Positions 35,059-43,830 of a stretch of DNA of 64,000 nucleotides are shown here, piece by piece. Source of the stretch: Pseudoduganella ginsengisoli (GTDB lineage: Bacteria; Pseudomonadota; Gammaproteobacteria; Burkholderiales; Burkholderiaceae_D); NCBI RefSeq assembly GCF_009720865.1, contig NZ_WNLA01000025.1, positions 1 to 64,000 on the forward strand, given 5' to 3'. A program made the translations under genes and the position numbers. The notes under the pieces were generated by a model, which searched no databases, had not been told where the DNA came from, and saw only the letters and a program-made list of their open reading frames with translations. Numbering within the stretch: position 1 is the stretch's first letter; every line of letters starts with the position of its first letter.

Positions 35059-37005
35059 TTACAGGTTGTGGATCTCGACCGGCGCAGGCAAGTCCGCATC
35101 GTGCAGGCCGAACATGCGCTGGTAGAAATACAGTTCCGCTTCCAGGGTCCGGATAATCGTGTCCGCCTTGCGGAAACCATGGCCTTCGCCCTCCAGTTCC
35201 ACATAGGCGACCGGAATGCCGCGCTGCTTGAGCGCCTGCACCATGGCCACCGATTGCGACGGTGGCACGACCATGTCATCGAGGCCCTGGAAGAAAATCA
35301 TCGGACAAGCCAGTTTATCCGTGTGGTGAATCGGGGAGCGCTGACTATACACGGCGTCCGCCTCGGCAGCGGGGGCAATCAGGTATTCGTTGTAGTGCGA
35401 TTCGAACTTGTGCGAATCCTGGTCCAGCCCTTTCAGGTCGGACACGCCGTAATAACTGGCGCCCAGCTTGAAGACATCGTGGAACGTCAGTGCGCTTAGT
35501 GTCGTGAGGCCGCCCGCGCTGCTGCCGCGGATAATCAGCCGGTCCGGGTCTGCCATGCCTTGCTGCGCCAGGTAACGGGCGCCGGCCACGCAATCTTCCA
35601 CGTCAACGATGCCCCACTGGCCTTGCAATAAGTCGCGGTAAGCGCGGCCAAAGCCCGTACTGCCGCCATAGTTCACGTCCAGCACGCCGAAACCGCGGCT
35701 GGTCCAGTATTGCGTGGCGAGTTTCAATGTATTGACGGTCATGCCGGTCGGGCCGCCGTGGCCGATCACGATGGCGGGCGGTTTTGTACCGGGCGGCGCT
35801 TGCACATCCTTGTTAGCGGGCGGGTAATAAAACGCGTGCGCCGTGCGGCCGTTGGCGCTGGGGTAGCTGATGCTTTGCGGGACCGACAGGTAGCCCGCAT
35901 CCGGCGCCGTGTCGATGGATTTCACCAGCACGTCGCGTGCCCCCGTGGCCACGTCGATGCGCGCCAGTTCGAGCGGCAGTACGGGACTGCCTGCCAGCAC
36001 GGCAACAAAGCCGGGACCTGCCTTCAATTCGCGGATTTCGCCATACGGTGTATCCATCGCGGTCAACTGGCCGGTCAGCACGTCAATGCGCGCCAGTTTG
36101 CTGACGCCTTGCTCGATATAGGTGGCGGTGATTTCCGAGGCGGACGTGAAGCCATACATGGCATTGCCGAACACCCAGTGCGGCGCACCGAATTCAGCCG
36201 CCATCGGGCAGACGGCGTGCGGGCCGTTCTTCGTATGCCGGTACAGGTTCCACCAGCCGCTGCGGTCCGATACAAAGTACAGCGAGCCATCGGGCGCCCA
36301 TTCTGGCTGGCAAATGGCTTCGTCCTCGCCGCCCGCGACTTTGACCGGCATATCCAGTGCGCCGTCATCGCGGATCGACGCCAGCCACAGTTCCGTGCCC
36401 TGCCATGGCATGCGCGGATGGTCCCACGACAGCCACGCCAGCTGGCGGCCATCGGGCGATAAGCGGGGCGATGAATAAAAGTCATTACCCAGTACCAGCA
36501 CGGTTTCCGAGCCATCAAAGCCCACGGCGCACAGCGTATTGTCCGGATGCGCATGGGAGGCCGGGTCTTGTGGATGCTGTTCGCGCACGCACACTACGCG
36601 GTTGCGGGCCGTATCGATGGCGAAATCCGCGAAGCGCTGGCGGTTCACGTGGGTGAACGGTTCGGCCGGCGCGTCGCCCACCTTGCGGTACAGGCGCTTG
36701 TCGCCATCCTGGCAAAACACGAGCGTGTCCCCGCAAACGGCATACGCACCGCCGCCATATTCATGCACGCGGGAGCGCACATTTTGCGGCAATGGCGTTA
36801 ATTCAACGGTTTCCATACCCCGGCGGCGCAGCAAGGTGGAACGGCCACCTTCGGCGGGGCGGCCGGCCAGCCAATAGATATCGCCGCCGGGACCCAGCGC
36901 CAGTTGCGACAGCGGCGTGGCGCCGGCCGCTACGGTCGCGGCACTGATCGGGGAGGGCCATACGCCCGATGGGACAACGGCTGGCGCCATATTCGGCATA
37001 CTCAT
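35059..37005 (-). CDS. S9 family prolyl oligopeptidase-like peptidase
   Basis: Serine peptidase with an N-terminal beta-propeller (residues about 30-370) and a C-terminal alpha/beta-hydrolase domain. The triad is visible as RGSSAGGLTTL (Ser, about 502), QGLDDMVVPPSQS (Asp) and EGHGFRK (His). From ATG 37005 it has 648 residues. GGAG lies about eight bases upstream, while an earlier in-frame start at 37116 would reach into the hemE promoter region. No signal peptide is seen, so it is probably cytoplasmic. It diverges from hemE. Confidence 0.9.
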   Translation of the reverse strand: MSMPNMAPAVVPSGVWPSPISAATVAAGATPLSQLALGPGGDIYWLAGRPAEGGRSTLLRRRGMETVELTPLPQNVRSRVHEYGGGAYAVCGDTLVFCQDGDKRLYRKVGDAPAEPFTHVNRQRFADFAIDTARNRVVCVREQHPQDPASHAHPDNTLCAVGFDGSETVLVLGNDFYSSPRLSPDGRQLAWLSWDHPRMPWQGTELWLASIRDDGALDMPVKVAGGEDEAICQPEWAPDGSLYFVSDRSGWWNLYRHTKNGPHAVCPMAAEFGAPHWVFGNAMYGFTSASEITATYIEQGVSKLARIDVLTGQLTAMDTPYGEIRELKAGPGFVAVLAGSPVLPLELARIDVATGARDVLVKSIDTAPDAGYLSVPQSISYPSANGRTAHAFYYPPANKDVQAPPGTKPPAIVIGHGGPTGMTVNTLKLATQYWTSRGFGVLDVNYGGSTGFGRAYRDLLQGQWGIVDVEDCVAGARYLAQQGMADPDRLIIRGSSAGGLTTLSALTFHDVFKLGASYYGVSDLKGLDQDSHKFESHYNEYLIAPAAEADAVYSQRSPIHHTDKLACPMIFFQGLDDMVVPPSQSVAMVQALKQRGIPVAYVELEGEGHGFRKADTIIRTLEAELYFYQRMFGLHDADLPAPVEIHNL

Positions 37006-37118
37006 ATTCAAGCTCCGTAAAATATCTGGCGAATGATACAGATACGCCCGCGCCATGCGTAAAAAAGCAGGCAGGGGATGCGATAATAGCTTCTTTATCT
37101 GCGCAGAGCTTGCCATTC

Positions 37119-38195
37119 ATGCCACAATTCGCCCCCCTGAAGAACGATACCTTCCTGCGCGCATTGCTGCGCCAGCCGACTGATTACACGCCTGTGTGGC
37201 TGATGCGCCAGGCAGGGCGCTACCTGCCGGAATACCGCGCCACGCGCGCCAAGGCAGGTTCGTTCATGGGCCTGGCCACCAATCCAGACCTGGCCACGGA
37301 AGTCACCCTGCAGCCCATCGACCGCTACCCGCTGGATGCGGCCATCCTGTTCTCCGACATCTTGACGGTGCCCGATGCGATGGGCCTGGGTTTGCGCTTC
37401 GTGGAAGGCGAGGGCCCGAAATTCGACCGTCCTTTGAAAACTGAAGAAGACGTGCTGGCGCTGCGCGCACCGGATTTGGCGTCGCTGGACTATGTCTTCA
37501 AGGCCGTCACGCAAATCCGCACGGAATTGAATGGCCGCGTACCGCTGATCGGTTTTTCCGGCAGTCCATGGACGCTGGCGTGCTATATGGTGGAAGGCGA
37601 AGGTTCGCGCGAATTCCACACTATCAAGAAGATGCTGTACAGCCGCCCGGACTTGATGCATCGCATCCTGGAAATCAATGCGCAATCCGTGGCGGATTAC
37701 CTGAACGCGCAAATCGACGCCGGTGCGCAGGCCGTGATGGTGTTTGATTCGTGGGGCGGCGCGCTGGCGGATGGCGCCTTCCAGGCATTCTCGCTGCAAT
37801 ACATGCAAAAAGTTGTATCGCTGCTCAAGCGTGAAAAAGATGGCGTGAAAATCCCCGCCATCGTATTCACCAAGGGCGGCGGCCATTGGGCGGAAGAAAT
37901 CGCCGCCATCGGTTCCGACGCCATCGGCCTGGACTGGACCGCCAACCTGGGCAAGGTCCGCGCACTGGTGGGCCACAAGGTCGCATTGCAAGGCAACCTC
38001 GATCCGGCCATCCTGTTTGCCAACCCGGAACAGATCCGCGCGGAAGTCGTCAAAACGCTGGATGCATTCGGTCCACACAATACCGGCCACGTTTTCAACC
38101 TGGGCCACGGCATTTCCCAGTTCACGCCGCCGGAATCCGTGTCGGCCATGGTGGACGCTGTGCACAGCCATAGCCGTACGCTGCGTAAAGGCTGA
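37119..38195 (+). CDS. hemE: Uroporphyrinogen decarboxylase HemE
   Basis: Converts uroporphyrinogen III to coproporphyrinogen III in heme synthesis. From ATG 37119 it has 358 residues, normal for the family. It has the signature PVWLMRQAGRYLPEYR near residue 22, the substrate-binding FSDILTVPDAMG and GFSGSPWTLACYMVEG. The frame is open upstream, but the family start fixes 37119. A strong terminator follows. Confidence 0.96.
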   Translation: MPQFAPLKNDTFLRALLRQPTDYTPVWLMRQAGRYLPEYRATRAKAGSFMGLATNPDLATEVTLQPIDRYPLDAAILFSDILTVPDAMGLGLRFVEGEGPKFDRPLKTEEDVLALRAPDLASLDYVFKAVTQIRTELNGRVPLIGFSGSPWTLACYMVEGEGSREFHTIKKMLYSRPDLMHRILEINAQSVADYLNAQIDAGAQAVMVFDSWGGALADGAFQAFSLQYMQKVVSLLKREKDGVKIPAIVFTKGGGHWAEEIAAIGSDAIGLDWTANLGKVRALVGHKVALQGNLDPAILFANPEQIRAEVVKTLDAFGPHNTGHVFNLGHGISQFTPPESVSAMVDAVHSHSRTLRKG

Positions 38196-38206
38196 ATTTT
38201 GCCGTG

Positions 38207-38242
38207 AAAAGGGCGCGTTTCTCACGGAAACGCGCCCTTTTT
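38207..38242 (+). terminator. Rho-independent terminator of hemE
   Basis: A 14-base perfect stem starting AAAAGGGCGCG pairs with its complement around CTCACGG and ends in a T-run, 12 bases after the hemE stop. Confidence 0.9.
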
Positions 38243-38261
38243 CATTGCAGGCGAAACCGAC

Positions 38262-38898
38262 TTATACACAATTTTCTCAGCAGTGGAGTGCTTTGCCTGT
38301 GTATTTCTCTGCCGTGCGAGCGTTGTTGTAACCAATTGATTTGTAAAGGTTTATTTCACCTCCCCCAGTAGTGTCGGGCGCCTGCAGTAAACCCCTGTGG
38401 ACAACTAAAGTGGTCTTATCGGCTCATTCTCCACAAAGTTATCCACAAAAACTGTGGATAATGGATAAATTAGCTTGGTAAACCGCGACTTAGTCGGATT
38501 GTTAAAGTTACTTATCAAGTAATGTTGCGGTGCATGATATTTACTTGCACATTTCTTGAGCAAATGCCATTGCGTTTGCACAAACATAGGCTTTGACGAA
38601 TGTGTAGAATGCTGGGCCCCAATGTTGTGCCGCAGCAGGGGAAAAAAGCAGGGGATAAGCCTTAAAAAGTGCTTGCATTCTGTCTGAAAACCGGATCCGC
38701 ACGGCTCAGTTATGCACAGTACGTGAATAACTCGCTCAACTGGCGTGGTTGCAGGCAGTCATTTTGCAAGTACTTGATTTTGCTGTGAAAAAGCGATTTT
38801 TGCCGAAGGGGTTTTCAGAGATTTCCCAAGGCGACGAACGCTTTCTGAGGAATAAGAATCTGTTTGTTCACAAAGTTATCCACAATTTCTGTGGATAG
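38262..38898. other. Gene-free region with a DnaA-box cluster (origin-like)
   Basis: Within the 742 bases between hemE and priA there are five exact TTATNCACA boxes: 38262-38270, 38439-38447, 38453-38461 (reverse), 38710-38718 and 38876-38884. One-mismatch boxes lie at 38396-38404, 38427-38435, 38601-38609, 38864-38872 and 38890-38898. Two places have facing pairs (38439/38453 and 38876/38890). AT-richer stretches lie between (about 38455-38560). No gene is seen. It could be a replication origin, a DnaA-titrating site or DnaA control of priA. Confidence 0.6.
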
Positions 38899-38937
38899 CG
38901 TCAGGTACAAGGCCGGAGCGGCACAGGCAAGGACAAG

Positions 38938-40959
38938 ATGGCGCATTGCATCCTGAAAATCGCGCTCGATACCCCGCTCAATGCGGTATTTGACTATCGC
39001 TGGACGTGCGAGGACATTGATCGGCCTCAAGTCGGCCAATTCGCGCTGGTGTCGTTTGCCCGCCGTGAAATGATGGGCTTGATTGTGGAGATCGCCGATC
39101 ACAGCGACGTGCCTGCCGATAAGCTCAAGGATGCGCTGGCCGTGCGCACGCAGTTATCCCCCGTCTCCAAACAATGGCTGGCGCTGGCCGGCTTTGCCGC
39201 CGACTATTACCAGCGCCCGCTCGGCGAAGTGGCGCTGCCCGGCGTGCCGAAGAATGTGCGCGTACCGAAGTCCGTGCCGCTCGACAATGCGTTGAAAAAG
39301 CTGGCGAAGTTGCCGGACAGCCATGATCCGACGCCGCATAATATGCCGGTATTGAATGCGCAGCAGCAGGCCGCGGCGGATTTTATAGGCCAGGCGAACG
39401 GCTACCAGCCGGTTTTGCTGTATGGCGTCACGGGCAGCGGCAAGACGGAAGTGTATTTGCAGGCGTGTGCGGAAGTGCTGGCGCGGGAAGCTGACGGCCA
39501 AATCCTCATCATGGTGCCGGAAATTAACCTGACACCCCAGCTGGAAGGCAATATCCGCGCGCGCTTCCCCGGCGTCATGCTGGCGACCTTGCACAGCAGC
39601 CTGTCCGAAGGCGAGCGCATGCTGCACTGGCTGGCGGCGCATACGGGCCGCGCCCGCATCGTGCTGGGTACGCGGCTGGCGATCCTCGCATCGCTGCCGC
39701 ATTTGAAGCTGATCGTCATCGATGAAGAACACGATCCGTCATACAAGCAGCAGGAAGGCTTGCGCTATTCGGCGCGCGACCTGGCCGTGTGGCGCGCGTG
39801 GCAATTGAAAATTCCCATTGTGCTGGGTTCCGCCACGCCATCGCTGGAAACGTGGCACCACGCGCAGGCGGGGCGCTATACGTTGCTGCCGCTGCGCGAG
39901 CGGGCTGTGAAGTCGGCCGTGCTGCCGCAAGTCAAACTGATCGACATGGAGCGCGATAAACCCCGCGACGGACTGACGTCGTCGCTGGTGGCCGCGCTGA
40001 AATTGCGCATGGAGCGGGGCGAGCAGTCGCTGCTGTTCTTGAACCGGCGCGGCTACTCGCCCGTGATTTGCTGTGAATCCTGCGGCTGGGTCAGCGATTG
40101 CAAGCGCTGCACGTCGTTCATGGTGCTGCACAAGGGCGAATACAAGCTGCGCTGCCACCACTGCAGCCTAGAAATGCGCATTCCCCGCCATTGCCCGACG
40201 TGCGGCAATATCGACTTGCAGCCGGTCGGGCGCGGCACGCAGCGCGTGGAAGAGGGCTTGCAAGCCATGTTCCCGGAAGCGCGTATCTTGCGCATTGACG
40301 CTGACAGTACGCGCCGCAAGGGCAGTGCGCAGGAAGCCTTCGACACCGTGCACCGGGGAGACGTGGATATTCTCATCGGCACGCAAATGGTGGCCAAGGG
40401 ACATGATTTTAAAAAGCTGACGCTGGTCGGCATCATGAACCCGGATACGGCGCTGTTTTCACAGGATTACCGCGCCAGCGAGCGCTTGTTTGCGCAGTTG
40501 ATGCAGGTGGCGGGCCGCGCCGGACGGGCCGGGCAGGCGGAAGGCGGCAGCGCGGCGGAAGTGCTGATCCAGACCCGTTATATGCAGCACCCCTTGTACA
40601 GCGCCGTGGTCAGCCATGACTATGACCGCTTTGCGTCATCGCTGCTGCAAGAGCGGCAGCAGGCGGCGTTGCCGCCGTATCTGTTCCAGGCGCTGCTGCG
40701 GGCGGAAGCGCCGGAATTGGCCAATGCGCTGGCCTTCCTGGCGCAAGCGCGTGATTGCGTGGAACACCCTGGCGTCACCATCAATGACCCGATCCCGATG
40801 AGTATGACCCGCGTGCACAACGTGGACCGCGCGCAATTGCTGGTGGAATCGCCATCGCGCCCCGCGTTGCAGGCGTTCCTGCGCGAGTGGATGCACGTGC
40901 TGCGCGACATGAAGACGCGCGTCAAATGGTCGCTGGAAGTCGACCCGCTCGATATTTGA
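38938..40959 (+). CDS. priA: Primosomal protein N' (replication restart helicase PriA)
   Basis: 3'-5' helicase that reloads the replisome at stalled forks. The 673-residue protein has an N-terminal DNA-binding domain and Walker A GVTGSGKTEVY (about residue 163). It also has DEEHDPSYKQ (about 261), the zinc-binding Cys cluster (about 378-423: CESCGWVSDCKRC, CHHC, CPTCG) and the motif QMVAKGHDFKKLTLVG. The start ATG 38938 follows directly on the DnaA-box region, placing two box pairs in its likely promoter. Confidence 0.96.
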   Translation: MAHCILKIALDTPLNAVFDYRWTCEDIDRPQVGQFALVSFARREMMGLIVEIADHSDVPADKLKDALAVRTQLSPVSKQWLALAGFAADYYQRPLGEVALPGVPKNVRVPKSVPLDNALKKLAKLPDSHDPTPHNMPVLNAQQQAAADFIGQANGYQPVLLYGVTGSGKTEVYLQACAEVLAREADGQILIMVPEINLTPQLEGNIRARFPGVMLATLHSSLSEGERMLHWLAAHTGRARIVLGTRLAILASLPHLKLIVIDEEHDPSYKQQEGLRYSARDLAVWRAWQLKIPIVLGSATPSLETWHHAQAGRYTLLPLRERAVKSAVLPQVKLIDMERDKPRDGLTSSLVAALKLRMERGEQSLLFLNRRGYSPVICCESCGWVSDCKRCTSFMVLHKGEYKLRCHHCSLEMRIPRHCPTCGNIDLQPVGRGTQRVEEGLQAMFPEARILRIDADSTRRKGSAQEAFDTVHRGDVDILIGTQMVAKGHDFKKLTLVGIMNPDTALFSQDYRASERLFAQLMQVAGRAGRAGQAEGGSAAEVLIQTRYMQHPLYSAVVSHDYDRFASSLLQERQQAALPPYLFQALLRAEAPELANALAFLAQARDCVEHPGVTINDPIPMSMTRVHNVDRAQLLVESPSRPALQAFLREWMHVLRDMKTRVKWSLEVDPLDI

Positions 40960-41856
40960 TCAAGGCTGCAGCAGATAGCGCTTTGCGCTGCTAATCACCT
41001 GCTCCGACAACGCCTTGGTAAACGGCGTATCCAGTTCCCACGCATGCCATTCCAGCGGCACGTCCAGGTAGCTGCCTGGCGCCAGGTCGACCAGGCGGCC
41101 ATTGTCCAGCGCGCTGGCGATGTGCATTAGCGGCAGCAAGCCATACGCGAGGCTGCCATATATGCACTCGTACAGCGCCGGTGACAGCGGCAAGGTGTGA
41201 TGCGGGAACGGACCATGCACATTGACCGTGTCAGCCAGGAAGCGCGCCATTGCTGCCCGCTCCCACACGACGGCCGGCGCCAACTGTGCCGCTTCCGCGC
41301 TGAACCCGTCGCCAAACCAGTGCCCGGCAAACACGGGCGTGGCCACGCACACGTAGCGCATGGCGCCCAGCGCCGTCGTGACGGGGCCGCTAGGTGCGTG
41401 ACCGTCGTATTCGCTGCGCGCCGCCACGGCGCCTGAAACACTGCCTTCCTGCACCATATGCAGCGCCTGTGCCCGCTCAGCCAGCCGCACGTCCAACTGG
41501 CAGCGGGGCGGCGATAGCAGCGGGCCCAGCGCCAGCGGGAACCACGTGGCGAGGCTGGCCGCATCCACGGCAATGGAGATTTCCGGCATGCTGACCCGGT
41601 TGCCCAGGTCGATATCCAGCGCAGCTTCCATCAGCCGTACATTGCGGTGGTGGGAAATCAGCCGCTGGCCGAGGCCGGTCGGTACGCACGGCACGCCGCG
41701 CACGATCAATAAGCGGCCGCTGGCGTCCTCCAATGCCTTGATGCGCTGCGAGACCGCTGATTGTGTAATACCCAGCGCCCCGGCTGCTTTTTCAAAACTT
41801 CCATGGGTAGCGACCGCGTCCAGGACCGCCAATGCCTTGTAATCGATATTTGCCAT
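40960..41856 (-). CDS. argP: LysR-family regulator ArgP (IciA)
   Basis: Transcriptional regulator of the ArgP/IciA type, controlling basic amino-acid export in characterised bacteria; the E. coli protein was first described as an inhibitor of chromosome initiation. The 298-residue protein has the winged helix GSFEKAAGALGITQSAVSQR (residues about 18-37) and a substrate domain. Its stop abuts the priA stop with no gap. The usual argO/lysE target is not adjacent; the divergent gene is an HD-GYP-like protein. Confidence 0.88.
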   Translation of the reverse strand: MANIDYKALAVLDAVATHGSFEKAAGALGITQSAVSQRIKALEDASGRLLIVRGVPCVPTGLGQRLISHHRNVRLMEAALDIDLGNRVSMPEISIAVDAASLATWFPLALGPLLSPPRCQLDVRLAERAQALHMVQEGSVSGAVAARSEYDGHAPSGPVTTALGAMRYVCVATPVFAGHWFGDGFSAEAAQLAPAVVWERAAMARFLADTVNVHGPFPHHTLPLSPALYECIYGSLAYGLLPLMHIASALDNGRLVDLAPGSYLDVPLEWHAWELDTPFTKALSEQVISSAKRYLLQP

Positions 41857-42053
41857 AAGGAACGCTTATATTTATTTTCATGTATAAGCAATACTAATAC
41901 CATTTTCAATCTTGCGCTGGACAATTTGGCGAGCGGGTAGCATGTCTGTTGCTAGTCAACTTGATTTCCCCAGGGAATCATCTATGCTGAACCTATTGTT
42001 TCCTTGTGGAAACTGAATACAATGCGCGCTGCCATGTAAAACCGGAGAAGGAA

Positions 42054-43175
42054 GTGAAAATCCGCAAGATCAGCCCGAGCGACCTGCACGTGGGTCAGCT
42101 ATTGCCGTGGGATGTGTACGGGACGGGCGGCGGCTTGCTGGCGCGCAAAGGCCATTTGATTGCCAATCGAACGCAACTGGACATGCTGGCGGAGCGCGGC
42201 GTTTATGAAGACTTGACGGAAGCGCTGGCGGAAGGACGGGAGCAGCAATCCGTTTTGCGGCTGTTGAATGGCGCGCAACTGCAACTGGAAGCCGTGTTGC
42301 AGCGCATTGCCACGGGCAATCCTGGCGATGCCCGGCGCAAGCTGGAAGAAATTGCCGGGCTGGTCACGCAAGCCGTGGCCTTGAACCCGGATATTGCCGT
42401 CGCTGCTATCCTGCACAACCAGCAAGCAATGCCGTATGGCGTGCGGCACAGCGTGGATACGGCCGTGGTGGCGCAACTGGTGGCGCTGGGGCTGAAAGAG
42501 CCGGAAGACGATATCCGCATCATGACCTTGGCGGCGCTGACGATGAACGTCGGCATGCTGGGCGAACACGACGTCATGCAAAAGCAGGCCGTGCCGCTGA
42601 GCGAGCATCAGCGCCAGTTGATCCGCAACCATCCGCAAGCGGGCATGGTGCTGCTGCGCCAGGCCGGCATCAACCATGAAGGGTGGCTGTCCTGCGTGCT
42701 GTACCACCATGAAAATGAAGATGGCACTGGTTATCCTGGGGCGCGGCGCGGGCCGTATGTGCCGGAATCCGCCAAGCTGATTGCACTGGCGGACCGCTAT
42801 TGCGCCCGCATTTCACTGCGCAAATACCGCCCACCCATGGCGCCCAACGCGGCTTTGCGCGATATCTTGCTGGAAGGGAAAAGCACGCTGGACAGCTTGC
42901 CGGCAGCCGTATTGATCCGCGAACTGGGCATTTACCCGGTCGGTACGCTGGTGAAATTGCAGAATGGGGAAGTGGGCGTCGTGTCGCGCAAAGGGTTAAA
43001 TGCGACAGCGCCGTGGGTCACGTCCGTGGTGGGGCTGCGCGGCGCCCCGCTCGACCCCTTCCCCCAGCGTGACACCCGCAACGACAGCCATGCCATCCGC
43101 GAAGTCTTGCTGGCGCCGCAGCCGGACGTGGAATTCCGGCTGAGCCAGGTGTGGGGGGGCGGAGCGTTGCCTTAG
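42054..43175 (+). CDS. Degenerate HD-GYP-like protein
   Basis: HD-GYP enzymes degrade cyclic di-GMP. From GTG 42054 (GGAG six bases upstream) it has 373 residues. The second-half motif HHENEDGTGYPG (HHExxDGxGYP) and RNHPQAG are kept. The canonical HD dyad with the following GK (family HDIGK) is replaced by MNVGM in ALTMNVGMLGEHD. Loss of the HD pair suggests a binding or signalling role rather than hydrolysis. An in-frame GTG at 42006 is a less likely start. The stop overlaps that of the convergent neighbour. Confidence 0.8.
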   Translation: MKIRKISPSDLHVGQLLPWDVYGTGGGLLARKGHLIANRTQLDMLAERGVYEDLTEALAEGREQQSVLRLLNGAQLQLEAVLQRIATGNPGDARRKLEEIAGLVTQAVALNPDIAVAAILHNQQAMPYGVRHSVDTAVVAQLVALGLKEPEDDIRIMTLAALTMNVGMLGEHDVMQKQAVPLSEHQRQLIRNHPQAGMVLLRQAGINHEGWLSCVLYHHENEDGTGYPGARRGPYVPESAKLIALADRYCARISLRKYRPPMAPNAALRDILLEGKSTLDSLPAAVLIRELGIYPVGTLVKLQNGEVGVVSRKGLNATAPWVTSVVGLRGAPLDPFPQRDTRNDSHAIREVLLAPQPDVEFRLSQVWGGGALP

Positions 43176-43654
43176 TTCATCATTGAGTCCAGGCGTCCCT
43201 GCTCCGCCAACTCCCGCAACACGCGAATCGTATCAATATCGTTTTCCTGGTACGCCGACTTGCGGAATTCGTCATACATCTTGTTGGCTTCATCGGCTGC
43301 CGCGTCGTGGTCATCTTCATACAGGAAGCGTACGAACAGGCGGCCTGGCTGCGGCGCCTCAATGGTCATGGTCAGGCTGGAATTGCCGATTTCATCTTGC
43401 GCATCGACCAGGTAGCGCACGCGGTGCATGGGTTCCAGCACGACGCGGTCTACGACAAACAATTCGCCAAAGCGCAGGCGGCGGTCGAAGCCGTTTTCAT
43501 CGCGGTTGGAAATATCGCAATCGTCCAGCTGTGGCATGAACAGTTTTGGCGCTTCCGCGCGCAGAACGAGGCCGCGCCACAATTGTTCGTGGCTGATTTC
43601 ATCCATCAGCGGGTTCAGCAGGTCGTTGACTTCTATGAGGTGTTCGAATTTCAT
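43172..43654 (-). CDS. SRPBCC/DUF1857 (AtaL-like) family protein
   Basis: From ATG 43654 the protein has 160 residues. It opens MKFEHLIEVNDLLNPLMDEI and has LWRGLVLRAEAP and RRLRFGELFVVDRVVLEP, the DUF1857 pattern of the START-like SRPBCC superfamily. The C-terminal helix carries YDEFRKSAYQENDIDTIRVL. These folds bind hydrophobic ligands; no ligand or role is known. An earlier in-frame start at 43711 lacks family similarity. Its end overlaps the HD-GYP-like gene tail-to-tail by four bases. Confidence 0.8.
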   Translation of the reverse strand: MKFEHLIEVNDLLNPLMDEISHEQLWRGLVLRAEAPKLFMPQLDDCDISNRDENGFDRRLRFGELFVVDRVVLEPMHRVRYLVDAQDEIGNSSLTMTIEAPQPGRLFVRFLYEDDHDAAADEANKMYDEFRKSAYQENDIDTIRVLRELAEQGRLDSMMN

Positions 43655-43741
43655 GATGTGATTCCGGAAAGGGCTAACGACACTATATTCCCCCGCGATA
43701 CCGGATTTCAATGCTTGCGCTGATACAATCTACGGCTGCAA

Positions 43742-43815
43742 GTCACTCCGGTCGGAGTGACGCCCTTTAATTATCGCCCGAGGCGGATTAGCGGGCTAGC
43801 CCGCTAATTTGCCTC
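43742..43815. repeat. Two strong hairpins upstream of rep
   Basis: The first is a perfect GTCACTCCG / CGGAGTGAC inverted repeat (43742-43761). The second is a 22-base perfect palindrome (43787-43808) extended by two G-T pairs and GAGGC/GCCTC arms to 43780-43815. It ends 15 bases before the rep start codon. Neither has a T-run after it. Confidence 0.7.
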
Positions 43816-43830
43816 CGCAGTCCGTAAATA

